Source: Pelagimonas sp050633425
GTDB lineage: Bacteria > Pseudomonadota > Alphaproteobacteria > Rhodobacterales > Rhodobacteraceae
Assembly: GCF_050633425.1 (NCBI RefSeq)
Contig: NZ_JBOEGM010000035.1
Location: 45,199 to 109,198 of the forward strand
Direction: 5' to 3'
DNA length: 64,000 bases
Below the pieces are notes generated by a model that saw only the letters and a program-made list of their open reading frames with translations, was not told where the DNA came from and did not search any database. Made by a program: the position numbers and the translations under genes. Numbering within the stretch: the stretch's first letter is position 1; the number at the start of each line of letters is the position of its first letter. This document shows positions 45,086 through 53,995 of the stretch, one piece after another.

Positions 45086-46108
45086 ATGCGCAAGACCCTA
45101 ACGGCCCTGTTCCTGATAGGGGCAACAGCCCTAACGCCGATTGCGACAACAGCTGAAACCCTGACCTTTGGGACAGGCAACGTCGTGATACATCCGATCA
45201 ACAAACGCATCATGACTCCTTGGGCCGAACGTGTGAACGCCGAGTCCGACGGCGCGGTTAACATCAAGGTGCGGCATGGTCAGATGTTGGTGAACTCCAA
45301 CAACTACGTTGACCGGATTTCTGATGATGTGGTTCAGATCGCCTTTGGCATGCTGGTCTTTAACCCCGGTCGCTTCCCTCGGTCGTTGGTGACAACAGTG
45401 CCCTTCGTCGAAGGATCGGGCGAGGCCTCGGCCTTGGCCTATTGCAAGATGTACGAAGCGGGTGCCTTTGATGAGGAAATGGGTGCCTTTAAGCCACTGT
45501 TCTTTGTACCTTTCCCGCAATCGTCGGCGCATTTGAAGGGGGCCGAGCTAACCTCCATGAACGATCTTGAGGGCAAAAAGATCATGGTTGGCAGCCCGAT
45601 CCAGTCGCTGATCGTGTCGGCCTATGGCGGCACGCCGCTGTCGATCACCCTGCCGGATCAATATCAGTCGCTTCAGCGCGGCACGGCGGATGGCAACTTC
45701 ATGACCTTTACCGCATTCCCGGCCTTCCGCTTGGACGAGGTGACATCAGATCACCTGCAGCTGCCGCTGGGTGGTGCCATGGGCATGGTCTTTATGGATC
45801 GCGCCCGCTACGAGGCCTTGCCAGAAGACACCCGCGCGGCGTTGGATGCCCATTCGGGCTGTGATCTGACCCGTGAAGTTGGGGCCACCATCGACACATG
45901 GGAAGCCGAGTCCAAGGCCTATGTCGGCGCGCAAGAAGGGCAAACAATCAATGTACTGGATCCTGCAGAGGTCGACGCCATGCGCGGCGAACTGGGTCCC
46001 AAGGTTTTTGCAGGCTTTGGCGAACGCGTTCCCGGCGGTGCAGAGCTGCTGGATCAGTGGCGCACTGCGATAGAAGACGCGCGCCGCGAAATCGGCGAGA
46101 TCGAATAA
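45086..46108 (+). CDS. TRAP transporter substrate-binding protein (DctP family)
   Basis: 340 residues with a Sec signal peptide (to about TTA-E at residue 23). The DctP core is visible: FGTGNVVIHPINKRIMTPWAERVN, LVNSNNYVDRISDDVVQIAFG, the DLEGKKIMVGSP domain-2 strand and GTADGNFMTF. The family's conserved Arg that binds carboxylates would lie near GSP-IQSL, but it is not clear here. It sits apart from its fused permease (46451), which is on the opposite strand, with two terminators between. It probably captures a carboxylated aromatic or aliphatic acid for that permease. Confidence 0.9.
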   Translation: MRKTLTALFLIGATALTPIATTAETLTFGTGNVVIHPINKRIMTPWAERVNAESDGAVNIKVRHGQMLVNSNNYVDRISDDVVQIAFGMLVFNPGRFPRSLVTTVPFVEGSGEASALAYCKMYEAGAFDEEMGAFKPLFFVPFPQSSAHLKGAELTSMNDLEGKKIMVGSPIQSLIVSAYGGTPLSITLPDQYQSLQRGTADGNFMTFTAFPAFRLDEVTSDHLQLPLGGAMGMVFMDRARYEALPEDTRAALDAHSGCDLTREVGATIDTWEAESKAYVGAQEGQTINVLDPAEVDAMRGELGPKVFAGFGERVPGGAELLDQWRTAIEDARREIGEIE

Positions 46109-46149
46109 GCCCGGATCGCCGGACCCTGATCAAAACATATCCCAATTTG

Positions 46150-46180
46150 AGGTCGGCCAGTTATTCTGGCCGACCTTTTT
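46150..46180 (+). terminator. Rho-independent terminator of the TRAP binding protein gene
   Basis: 11-bp stem AGGTCGGCCAG/CTGGCCGACCT with a 5-base loop and TTTTT. A short tandem TTTTCGTGTTGGC follows it. Confidence 0.9.
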
Positions 46181-46372
46181 CGTGTTGGCTTTTTCGTGTT
46201 GGCTTTTCGGGCTGACGTCTTTGGGCGGCTTTTATCCTGCGGCCACGTCAGGCTAGGTCAGGGAAGGGCAGGGCACTTAGGGCCCGGTTTCATCTCAGGT
46301 GTGAGCAGCAGGTTGGCATCGCCCGCCGCCTCATGCCGTTACCTGCTTTGGGGCATCCCGAAAGGGCGGATG

Positions 46373-46408
46373 AAAAAAGGCCCGAGCCTCCGATAGGAGA
46401 CCCGGGCC
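46373..46408 (-). terminator. Rho-independent terminator of the TRAP permease gene
   Basis: On the minus strand a 13-bp stem (GGCCCG-GTCTCC with two bulged mismatches) with a 4-base loop is followed by TTTTTT. Confidence 0.85.
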
Positions 46409-46450
46409 GGGCAAGACAGATGCAGTACCACCTGCCGATATCGGATCCGG

Positions 46451-48376
46451 CTACATCGTAGATGGAAGCCAGAGCGACAGCACCGGAAAGGCCACGATCA
46501 AGATGATCTTAACGAAGTCGGCAAGGATAAAGGGCACCACACCGCGCATCACAGTGCCAAGACGCACATCCGGGTCAATGCTCTTGATGATGAACAGGTT
46601 CATCCCAAAGGGCGGTGTGATCATGCCAATCTCGACCACAACCAGCATCAGAACCCCCCAGAACAGCATGTCATAGCCAAGATCCAGAATGATCGGCGTG
46701 ACCACAGGCAGGGTGATGATCATCACGCCAAAGCTGTCCATGATCGACCCCAAGAGCAGGTATATCACGATCAATAACGTCAGGATAAGGATCGGCCGCG
46801 CATCAATGCTGGCGATCCAGGCGCTGACCATCTCCGGCGCGCCCCCGAGGTTGATGAAAAAGGCGAACATCAGCCCGCCAAAGATCAGCGCATAGATCAT
46901 TGCTGTCGTGGTTGTTGTCTCGGAGAAAACCGCAAGGATGGTGAATTTGGTCAGTCGTCCACGCATGAGCGCCAGCAAAAAGGCACTGACAGCCCCCACC
47001 GCTGCGCTCTCGGTGGCGGTAAAGACGCCGCCGTAAAGGCCGCCGATAACGATGGCGAACATGGCGATCACGGGGAAAGAGCCCTTGAGCGCGGGCAGCA
47101 GGTCAGCGGTGCTGTCGCTGTCGACGTCAGGGGCGGCATCGGGGTTCAAACGCACCACGGCAAAGACCGCGCCAAAGTAGAGCAAAATCGCGACAACTGC
47201 AGGGATCATTGCCGCCACAAAGAGCGCGCCGATGGATTCTTCGGTCAGAAGGGCAAAGAGAATGATCACCCCCGACGGAGGGACCAGCGCCCCAAGCGTG
47301 CCGCCAGCGGCGACACTCGCGGTGGACAGCGTCGGCGCGTATCCGGCCTTTTTCATCGCAGGAAGTGCCATGCGTCCAAAGGTGGCCGAAGTGGCGATCG
47401 AGTTCCCCGAGACCGCGCCAAAGCCCGCGCAGCCCGCGATGGTTGCATAGGCAAGACCGCCCCGGAACCGGCCGAGAATGGCATTTCCCAGTCTGAACAG
47501 ATCGTCCGAAACCCCTGCGGCGACAGAAAAGGCACCCATGATCAGGAACATCGGCAATGTCGCTACTTGTTCGTTGCGCAGGAAATCCGCCGCGTCGCCA
47601 GCAAAGGTGTTCATGGATGCGCTGCCGCCGATAAAGGCCATCGAGCCAATCACACCAATCATCCCGGTGACGGTGGCCAGCGGCAATTGCGCCAGAACCG
47701 CCAGCCAAAGGATCAAAAAGCCGATGATTGCGGCTGTGCCGGGATACATCATGGCCGTGTTGGAAAAGCTGTCAAAGCCAAATAAGACCCAACCAGCGAT
47801 GCCAAGAACCAGCACGCCAAGCGTGCCAATTACGACCAAAACTGCAGGGTGCGATCGTTGGGTGCCGGTCTCGGCCCGCGCAAGGGCAAAATCTTCGGTG
47901 AGGTTAAATAGCTGGACGATCGCAGACAGGCCCATGGCCAGCGACACCGCGAAATAGGTCGGTGCCAGCGGCAGTTGCAGCAAGGCTGAGGCACGACCTT
48001 GGGAGTCATAGCGCAAAGCCAGCCCCCAAAGCCGCCAGCACAGGATGGAAAAGAAGACCAAGAGCATGACACCACCCACGACACGTAGCCATGCAGTCAG
48101 GCGCGGACCGGTGAGATGGGCCAGCAAGTCAATCTTGAGGTTCACACGGTTGGCCGCCCCAGCGGGCAGGGTCAGCGCAATCGCCACCGCGAAAATCGCG
48201 GACATGATCTCGTTCAGCGCAAAGACAGAGGTTCCAAAGAGCCAGCGCCCCAAAACATCGAACACGATTGTCATGGCGCCCAGAAGCGCGGCAGTAATTG
48301 AGGTGACCGAAATCACCCCAGCGATCTTTTTAACCCAAGGAAACCGAGGGTCCTGAGCTTTGCGTGTCTTATCCAT
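46451..48376 (-). CDS. TRAP transporter permease, fused small-large subunits (DctQM)
   Basis: 641 residues. The first ~170 residues are a DctQ-like four-helix part (VFDVLGRWLFGTSVFALNEI), and from about 195 on there is the DctM-like part with about twelve helices (GTAAIIGFLILWLAVLAQLPLATVTG, GCAGFGAVSGNS, AAGGTLGALVPPSGVII, IITPPFGMNLF). The fusion is common in DctQM-type proteins. It is sodium-coupled, with the DctP protein as receptor. The start at 48376 follows GGGGGGA. Its 5' end overlaps the next gene's stop region (cyclase ends at 48406), so the two may be translated in series. Confidence 0.9.
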   Translation of the reverse strand: MDKTRKAQDPRFPWVKKIAGVISVTSITAALLGAMTIVFDVLGRWLFGTSVFALNEIMSAIFAVAIALTLPAGAANRVNLKIDLLAHLTGPRLTAWLRVVGGVMLLVFFSILCWRLWGLALRYDSQGRASALLQLPLAPTYFAVSLAMGLSAIVQLFNLTEDFALARAETGTQRSHPAVLVVIGTLGVLVLGIAGWVLFGFDSFSNTAMMYPGTAAIIGFLILWLAVLAQLPLATVTGMIGVIGSMAFIGGSASMNTFAGDAADFLRNEQVATLPMFLIMGAFSVAAGVSDDLFRLGNAILGRFRGGLAYATIAGCAGFGAVSGNSIATSATFGRMALPAMKKAGYAPTLSTASVAAGGTLGALVPPSGVIILFALLTEESIGALFVAAMIPAVVAILLYFGAVFAVVRLNPDAAPDVDSDSTADLLPALKGSFPVIAMFAIVIGGLYGGVFTATESAAVGAVSAFLLALMRGRLTKFTILAVFSETTTTTAMIYALIFGGLMFAFFINLGGAPEMVSAWIASIDARPILILTLLIVIYLLLGSIMDSFGVMIITLPVVTPIILDLGYDMLFWGVLMLVVVEIGMITPPFGMNLFIIKSIDPDVRLGTVMRGVVPFILADFVKIILIVAFPVLSLWLPSTM

Positions 48377-48405
48377 TTTTGTATCCCCCCAAACCTGATC
48401 TGTCG

Positions 48406-49179
48406 TCAGGTGTCTAAAATCGCTACTGGCCTGCACCATCCGGCGGAGCCTTTTGCTACCTTGACCGGCAAGGCGATGACCTCAAATCCGGTGGCAGGCA
48501 ATTGGTCAAGATTGGCCAGCTTTTCCATATGGCAATAGACCGTGTCGGCCCCGGCCTTGTGCCCCTCCCAAAAGATCGACCAGTCGCCGGTTTCGCGCGC
48601 CCGTGCTGCCTGCATCATCAGTGGCGGATCCCAGCTCCAGGCATCTGTGCCACAGACTTTGACGCCGCGTTCCGTCAGATAGAGCGTCGCCTCGCGGCCC
48701 ATTCCGCATCCTGTGCCGACATAATCGGGCTGGCCATAACGCGCGCCAGCGGCGGTGTTGACCAGAACAATGTCACCGTCCTTTAGCTCATGATCAATCC
48801 GCGCCAATTCCGCAGCAACTTCTTCGGCGGTGATTGTATGGCCGTTGGGCCGGTCACGAAAATCGAGCTTTACGCCCGGGCCAAAGCACCATTCAAGCGG
48901 CACTTCGTCGATAGTGATCGCACGTTCACCGCCGTTCATTGTCGGGTGATAGTGCCATGGTGCGTCCATATGGGTGCCATTATGCGTGGTCAGAACGCAA
49001 CGTTCGACTGCGGCCCCGGCACCATCACGCAGGGCACCGTCGGGCAAGCCGAACATGCCGCTGAAGTCGGCAGCGCCCTCTTTGTGATCGACATAAGTGA
49101 TTTCGGGACCAAGGCCCGGTGGGTCTGAAGCAACCTGATCCGTCAGGCTGACGGCAAGGTCAATGATCTTTCTGGCCAT
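48406..49179 (-). CDS. Cyclase-family (kynurenine-formamidase-like) metal hydrolase
   Basis: 257 residues. The family metal motif HxGTHxD is His66-Asn-Gly-Thr-His70-Met-Asp72, followed by APWHY, with a second conserved block GADTVYCHMEKL near 215. Members hydrolyse cyclic amides or formamides (kynurenine formamidase, isatin hydrolase). This suggests that the pathway's substrate or an intermediate contains an amide or lactam. It precedes the TRAP permease and follows the Rieske gene; all run leftward. Confidence 0.88.
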   Translation of the reverse strand: MARKIIDLAVSLTDQVASDPPGLGPEITYVDHKEGAADFSGMFGLPDGALRDGAGAAVERCVLTTHNGTHMDAPWHYHPTMNGGERAITIDEVPLEWCFGPGVKLDFRDRPNGHTITAEEVAAELARIDHELKDGDIVLVNTAAGARYGQPDYVGTGCGMGREATLYLTERGVKVCGTDAWSWDPPLMMQAARARETGDWSIFWEGHKAGADTVYCHMEKLANLDQLPATGFEVIALPVKVAKGSAGWCRPVAILDT

Positions 49180-49218
49180 GCTCTTCTCTCCTCGCGAAAG
49201 AATGAAATTTGTGGTCTG

Positions 49219-49602
49219 TCAGGCTTGCGCTTTGGGTGTTGCGGGCACCGCGCCCAGAACCATCCCGTCTTTGACAGTGACCGGGATCGGCTGCAGCGCT
49301 TGTCCGAGGCAGGGGCCAATCGTGCAGGCTCCATCCTCGATCCGAAACAAGGCCCCATGCGCCGAACACATGATGCGATCTTTTGCACCGTTCAGGAATT
49401 CGTCTTTCTTCCAGCCAAGCGGGGCGCGGTCGTAATGGGGACAGTTGTTTACGTAGCCATAGACCTCATCCCCCTTACGCACCAAGAAGCCCTGATCGCG
49501 GCCACGGGCATTGGGAAGAACGCCCTTTGAGCCGCCATCAGGAATATCGGTAAGCGCACAGAGAATCTGTTGCGTTGGTGTTCCGCTCAAGGCCCGCGTC
49601 AC
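49219..49602 (-). CDS. Rieske 2Fe-2S ferredoxin-like protein
   Basis: 127 residues from GTG at 49602; the start overlaps the dioxygenase stop by 4 bases (GTGA). An ATG 12 codons earlier (49638) is an alternative. The cluster ligands are Cys-Pro-His (CPHYDRAPL) and Cys-Ser-Ala-His (CSAHGALF), with 20 or so residues between. No oxygenase alpha subunit or reductase is in the window. In related clusters such ferredoxins supply electrons to a Rieske oxygenase or reactivate an extradiol dioxygenase; here the latter is attractive because it is coupled to the VOC gene. Confidence 0.85.
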   Translation of the reverse strand: MTRALSGTPTQQILCALTDIPDGGSKGVLPNARGRDQGFLVRKGDEVYGYVNNCPHYDRAPLGWKKDEFLNGAKDRIMCSAHGALFRIEDGACTIGPCLGQALQPIPVTVKDGMVLGAVPATPKAQA

Positions 49603-50531
49603 CCTTTGCCGGGAGGCGGTCCGCCGCCCGGAGACCATTTTTCGACGTTCTCAAAGAGGAACAGCTGCGCGGCCTCTTTGTCCATCGGAACTTCACGTTC
49701 GACCCATTCGCCGTCGTGCAAATCCATGTCGGCATCATATTCGATATGCGTGCCGAGCGGAGAGTTGAAGTACCAGAACCAGTTTGAGCCGAACTTGTGA
49801 CGACCAGGCCCCCAAAAGCTTTCATAGCCCTTTTGCACCATGCGCGATCCCGCGAGCATCAACTCGGTCGGGCCCTGCATGTGGAATGCCAGATGCTCGA
49901 TGCCTTGCATATAGGCGGGGGTTTGGATCATGAACAAAACGTGGTGGTCGTTGTTGGCCTGCGGACGCAGGAAAGGACCGGTGTTCGTGAATTTATCTGT
50001 AACCACAAAGCCGAGACGCTCAATGTAGAATTTGGCGGTCATTTCCATGTCGGGCACAAAATAGACGATGTGGCTCAGCGTGCGCGGCTTGGCCTCGGCG
50101 TCTTGGTTTGAGGCGACAACGTTCATGCCGCGCCCAGGCTCGGCACCGGGTGAATTGACCAGCTCAGCTGGCAGGTCAAGCTTGATCCGGCGGGTAATCC
50201 GAAACGCGATTTCGAAGCCTGCGTCGTCTTTGCTGCGCAGGGTGCCATCGTCTTGCTTGACCACGTCGCGGTCCTTAGACAGCTCGGCCTCGATTGCATC
50301 AAGAGTGGCTTGATCCTCAACCCCCCAGATCGTCAGCCGCAACAGGCTGCCGGTCTTCAATGGCGCGGGCAACTCAGGGTCGTCTACGCTGCGCACTGTC
50401 AAAGCAGTTTTGTCCAGCGCCTCGAACCGGCCATCGCCGGCGTCGGTCAGGCCGTAATCCGTCAGGAATGTCTGGCAGGCCTCAATATTATCGACCCCAA
50501 ATACCAGTTCATCTGGCCCAATGATACGCAT
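49599..50531 (-). CDS. VOC-family extradiol-type ring-cleavage dioxygenase
   Basis: 310 residues from 50531, preceded by AGGAGG. Two vicinal-oxygen-chelate modules: an N-terminal one without the ligands and a C-terminal catalytic one (about 150-285), with metal ligands His154 (LSHIVYF), His213 (IEHLAFH) and Glu264 (THIEYD). This is the Fe(II) 2-His-1-carboxylate set of 2,3-dihydroxybiphenyl-type dioxygenases. It probably cleaves a catechol-like ring next to the hydroxyls. It is the first gene of the leftward unit, divergent from the LysR regulator. Confidence 0.9.
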   Translation of the reverse strand: MRIIGPDELVFGVDNIEACQTFLTDYGLTDAGDGRFEALDKTALTVRSVDDPELPAPLKTGSLLRLTIWGVEDQATLDAIEAELSKDRDVVKQDDGTLRSKDDAGFEIAFRITRRIKLDLPAELVNSPGAEPGRGMNVVASNQDAEAKPRTLSHIVYFVPDMEMTAKFYIERLGFVVTDKFTNTGPFLRPQANNDHHVLFMIQTPAYMQGIEHLAFHMQGPTELMLAGSRMVQKGYESFWGPGRHKFGSNWFWYFNSPLGTHIEYDADMDLHDGEWVEREVPMDKEAAQLFLFENVEKWSPGGGPPPGKG

Positions 50532-50600
50532 TGTGAAGATCCTCCTTTTACCCCGATTGAGTTTAATTGATATCCGTGCATCCAGAAAATTGTAAGATTG

Positions 50601-50641
50601 AATGCGATGCATTGATTATTGAAATGCTTCCGAATCGCATT
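50601..50641. promoter_or_regulatory. Dyad in the divergent LysR/dioxygenase promoter
   Basis: AATGCGAT (50601-50608) and its exact complement ATCGCATT (50634-50641) lie 33 bases apart; AATGC-GAT-GCATT inside the left arm is a second small palindrome. Both sit between the divergent starts at 50531 and 50678, where a LysR activator should bind. Confidence 0.45.
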
Positions 50642-50677
50642 AAGGTGGGCCCTGTCGCTGGAACCGGGGAGGGGCTT

Positions 50678-51595
50678 GTGCGGTTTAAAAAGCTTGATCT
50701 TAACCTTTTGGTTGCATTGGATCACATGATAGAATTGCGGTCTGTTTCTGCGGCGGCTGAAAAGATGTTCATGAGTCAATCGGCTATGTCCAACGCACTG
50801 ACGCGTCTGCGCGACTACTTTGATGATCCGCTTTTGGTTCAGGTTGGACGCAGGATGGAGGTCACTCCGCGGGCCGAGGCCATGCGTCCGGCGATCCGCG
50901 ATATTCTGGTGCGGATCGAGGCAACCATCGATTCCCATCCCGAATTCCGCCCCGCAGAATCCACGCGTGAATTCACCATCTTGCTGTCAGATTATTCTCT
51001 ACGGGTGTTGATGCCCACGGTCCTGCGGTTGCTGGATGAACAAGACGCCACCGTGCGGCTGAACCTTCGGCCACAAACTGAAATGCCGCATTTGCTGCTA
51101 GAGCGCGGCGAAATTGATCTGCTGATCACGCCTGAGCCTCTGATCTCGGGCGATCATCCCTCTACGCTTGTCTATGAGGATCATTACGTTGTGGTTGCTT
51201 GGCGCGGCGGAAAGTTCGGCGATGTCACGATGGATCGTGAAGCTTATGAAAGCGCTTCGCATGTTGTCATGGTTCCGCCCAATGCCGCAAAGGCTGTCGA
51301 GACATCCTTTCTGGCCCAGTCGGGGGTGAAGCGGCGGATTGATGTGGAAAGCTTCTCTTTCTCGACTTTGACCCATTTGATCACTGGAACGAACCGTATC
51401 GCGACGGTTCATGCGCGCCTAGCCCACTTGATGAAGGATCGGGCCGAACTGGTTTGCTACCCGGTTCCGGTCGCGCTGCCGCCGCTGCGCCAGATGCAGC
51501 AATGGCACGCATATCGCGAAACGGATCCCGGGATTGCCTGGTTGCGTGACGTGGTATCGCAAGCGGCTGCCTCTCTGCCTGATGTATTGACGTAA
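50678..51595 (+). CDS. LysR-family transcriptional regulator (NodD-like group)
   Basis: 305 residues from GTG at 50678, five bases after GGGGAGG; a 37-residue longer ATG frame to 50567 is unlikely because relatives begin with this VRFKKLDLNLL sequence. The helix-turn-helix is at about 20-45 (SVSAAAEKMFMSQSAMSNALTRLRDYFDDPLL). The effector domain follows, with DLLITPEP and IATVHARLAHL. It probably activates the divergent dioxygenase operon and the rightward enzymes when an intermediate binds. Confidence 0.92.
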   Translation: MRFKKLDLNLLVALDHMIELRSVSAAAEKMFMSQSAMSNALTRLRDYFDDPLLVQVGRRMEVTPRAEAMRPAIRDILVRIEATIDSHPEFRPAESTREFTILLSDYSLRVLMPTVLRLLDEQDATVRLNLRPQTEMPHLLLERGEIDLLITPEPLISGDHPSTLVYEDHYVVVAWRGGKFGDVTMDREAYESASHVVMVPPNAAKAVETSFLAQSGVKRRIDVESFSFSTLTHLITGTNRIATVHARLAHLMKDRAELVCYPVPVALPPLRQMQQWHAYRETDPGIAWLRDVVSQAAASLPDVLT

Positions 51596-51676
51596 CTAAT
51601 ATCCGGGATTGCGTCTTTCAATTTTGAAAATGCTTTCTCAGGCCTTAATCTCCCCTCAAACGGGAGGAATCTGGAT

Positions 51677-52798
51677 ATGAGTGTGACTTCGGCATTGATC
51701 GTTGGCGGCGGTATTGGCGGGCTGACGGCTGGCATCGCTCTGCGTAAAAAAGGGATCGAGGTCGAGATCATCGAGCGCGATCCCGACTGGACAGTTTACG
51801 GTGTTGGCATCATCCAGCAAATGAACGTGATCCGGGCCATGAAAGAGCTGGACGTTCTTGATCAATACCTCTCACGCGCGTCGGGTTTTGACAGCACGAC
51901 CCTGTTTGTCGGCCCTGGCGGTCACCAGGAGGCCAAGTTCGACACGCCCAAGCTGGCCGGGCCGGATTATCCGTCGAACGCTGGCATCCGCCGTACCGAC
52001 CTGCAAAAGGTTCTTGCTGAAGGTGCCAAGGCCGCCGGGGCGAAAATTCGCCTTGGGCTGACCGTGGCCAATATGACCGATGATGGTGCGGGCGTCGATG
52101 TGGGCTTTTCCGACGGCACAAGCGGGCGGTATGACATTGTGATCGGTGCTGATGGCGTGTTCTCTAGCACCCGGCAGATGCTGATACCTGATGCCCCAAA
52201 GCCAAATTATACTGGCCAGTGGGTCTGGCGCTATAATATGCCGCGCCCAGCGGATCTTGATGGTATTCACATCTTTGCTGGCCCGCTCAACGGCGGATTT
52301 GTTCCGATTACACCAGAACTGATGTATGTCTTCTTGCTCAGCACCGAGCCCAACACCAAGCCGATCCCGGTGGAAGGGGCCGCCGCCGCCATGCGGTCGC
52401 GCGCCAAAATGCCACCGCCGCAGTTCGCAGCGATGCTCGATAACATCACCGAAGATGCCGGTGTTGTTGCGCGCCCCTTGGAAACCATTTTCCTCGAGGG
52501 TGATTGGCACAAGGGGCGCGTCGCGCTGATTGGTGATGCGGTGCATGCCTCGACCCCACATCTGGCACAGGGCGCAGGCATGGCCATCGAAGATGGCCTT
52601 GTGCTGGCGGACGAGCTCGCCAAAGCTGAGACCCCAGAAGAGGCATTTGCCGCCTATCAAGCGCGCCGCATGCCACGCGTCGCGCATGTTGCCAAAAACT
52701 CTATTCGCATTGGCGATATGCAGATGGGCAAGATCCAGCCGTTCGATGTGGGCGAGCTTACTGGCCAGACCATCGGCATGATGTGCCAGCCTATCTGA
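51677..52798 (+). CDS. FAD-dependent monooxygenase (aromatic hydroxylase type)
   Basis: 373 residues, group A flavoprotein hydroxylase. GxGxxG FAD motif VGGGIGG at 9-15, DG motif GADGVFS near 155, and GD motif LIGDAVHASTPHLAQGAG near 286. Relatives include salicylate and 6-hydroxynicotinate hydroxylases. It likely adds (or decarboxylatively adds) a hydroxyl to make the substrate of the VOC dioxygenase. GGGAGG precedes the ATG. First gene of the rightward unit, 81 bases after lysR. Confidence 0.9.
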   Translation: MSVTSALIVGGGIGGLTAGIALRKKGIEVEIIERDPDWTVYGVGIIQQMNVIRAMKELDVLDQYLSRASGFDSTTLFVGPGGHQEAKFDTPKLAGPDYPSNAGIRRTDLQKVLAEGAKAAGAKIRLGLTVANMTDDGAGVDVGFSDGTSGRYDIVIGADGVFSSTRQMLIPDAPKPNYTGQWVWRYNMPRPADLDGIHIFAGPLNGGFVPITPELMYVFLLSTEPNTKPIPVEGAAAAMRSRAKMPPPQFAAMLDNITEDAGVVARPLETIFLEGDWHKGRVALIGDAVHASTPHLAQGAGMAIEDGLVLADELAKAETPEEAFAAYQARRMPRVAHVAKNSIRIGDMQMGKIQPFDVGELTGQTIGMMCQPI

Positions 52799-52832
52799 TC
52801 CTGATCTAACTCTCTCAAAAGGAACGTCGCTT

Positions 52833-53993
52833 ATGGCCATGTTTGACTATTTCCCCAACTACGTCTGGAATCTGTCCGTTTCCATCGCAATGGCCAGTGG
52901 CGCAGAGCTGGGGGAAATCATGGACATGTGTCAGCCTCTGCTGGCCAAGGCAGAGGCGGGCGAGGACGCTGGCACGGCCGAGTTCATGCGTGAATGGATG
53001 AAGGTCGCTGACAAACTGGTGGAACTTGCCGCCGAAGACGAAGCCAAGGGCCGGCTCTTGTCCGCTGGGCCAAAGCTTCAGCGTGCCGCTTTGTATTATT
53101 TGACCGCAGAGCGAATGCAGGCCCATGGCAGCGAAAACCGGATCGAAACCTTTAAAAAGGGTCTGAGCAATTTCCTCAAGGGGACGCAATTCTCAGGCGA
53201 GACTGTCACCCGGATGGAGATTCCTTACGGCGACAAGGTTATTCCGGTGCTCTACACCCCCGCCATCGGCGTTGAGGGGCCCGCACCGGCTGTGGTCTAT
53301 CTCAATGGGCTGGATAGCAACAAAGAGCTTCTCTACTGGTCGCGCCTGCCGCAAGAGCTGGCCAAACGCGGGATTGCAAGCCTCTGCGTAGATCAGCCCG
53401 GCACCGGTGAAAGCCTGCGCCTGCAAGGCATGCCCGCCATTCCCACGTCTGAGGACTGGGGTACGCCGGTGTATGAATGGCTCGCCGCGCGCGACGACGT
53501 GGACGCAGACCGCATCGGTATCACGGGCATTTCGCTGGGCGGGTATTATGCGCCGCGCGTTTGCGCCAATGAGCCGCGCTTTGCCTCAGGGGCCGTTTGG
53601 GGCGCCAATCACAACTGGGCCGAGGTGCAGCAAAAGCGGCTCAAGCGCGAAGGCGAAAACCCGGTGCCGCATTATTGGCAGCACGTGCATTGGGTCTTTG
53701 GTGCCAAGGATATGGAGGACTTCCATGCCAAGTCCAAGGACATGCACCTCAATGGCCAGATGGAAAAGATCAAGGTGCCCTTCCTGGTGACCCATGGTGA
53801 ATTCGACCGCCAGATCAGCTTGGACTATGCGCACCAAAGCTATGACCAACTGGTCAACTCGCCGCGCCGCGAGCTGAAAGTCTTTACCCCGCGCGAAGGT
53901 GGTGTTGAGCACGTCGGCGCAGATAACATGAGCTTTGGCCGTGGCTATATCGCTGACTGGTTTGCGGAAACGCTCGGCGGGCGCCTGTCCTGA
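52833..53993 (+). CDS. Alpha/beta hydrolase with helical N-terminal domain (2,6-dihydroxypseudooxynicotine-hydrolase-like)
   Basis: 386 residues. A helical N-terminal domain (about 1-120) precedes the hydrolase core. The triad is visible: Ser234 in GISLGG, Asp325 in GEFDR and His360 in GVEHV. The architecture matches the C-C hydrolase family that includes 2,6-dihydroxypseudooxynicotine hydrolase and FrsA-like proteins. In this setting it should hydrolyse a C-C bond of the ring-cleavage product or a related ketone. It lies 34 bases after the FAD hydroxylase gene and 2 bases before the GST gene. Confidence 0.85.
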   Translation: MAMFDYFPNYVWNLSVSIAMASGAELGEIMDMCQPLLAKAEAGEDAGTAEFMREWMKVADKLVELAAEDEAKGRLLSAGPKLQRAALYYLTAERMQAHGSENRIETFKKGLSNFLKGTQFSGETVTRMEIPYGDKVIPVLYTPAIGVEGPAPAVVYLNGLDSNKELLYWSRLPQELAKRGIASLCVDQPGTGESLRLQGMPAIPTSEDWGTPVYEWLAARDDVDADRIGITGISLGGYYAPRVCANEPRFASGAVWGANHNWAEVQQKRLKREGENPVPHYWQHVHWVFGAKDMEDFHAKSKDMHLNGQMEKIKVPFLVTHGEFDRQISLDYAHQSYDQLVNSPRRELKVFTPREGGVEHVGADNMSFGRGYIADWFAETLGGRLS

Positions 53994-53995
53994 TC

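Noticed and set aside
51872..52840. 322-residue open frame on the minus strand
   Set aside because: Antisense shadow of the FAD monooxygenase and start of the alpha/beta hydrolase gene; codon pattern belongs to the plus strand.
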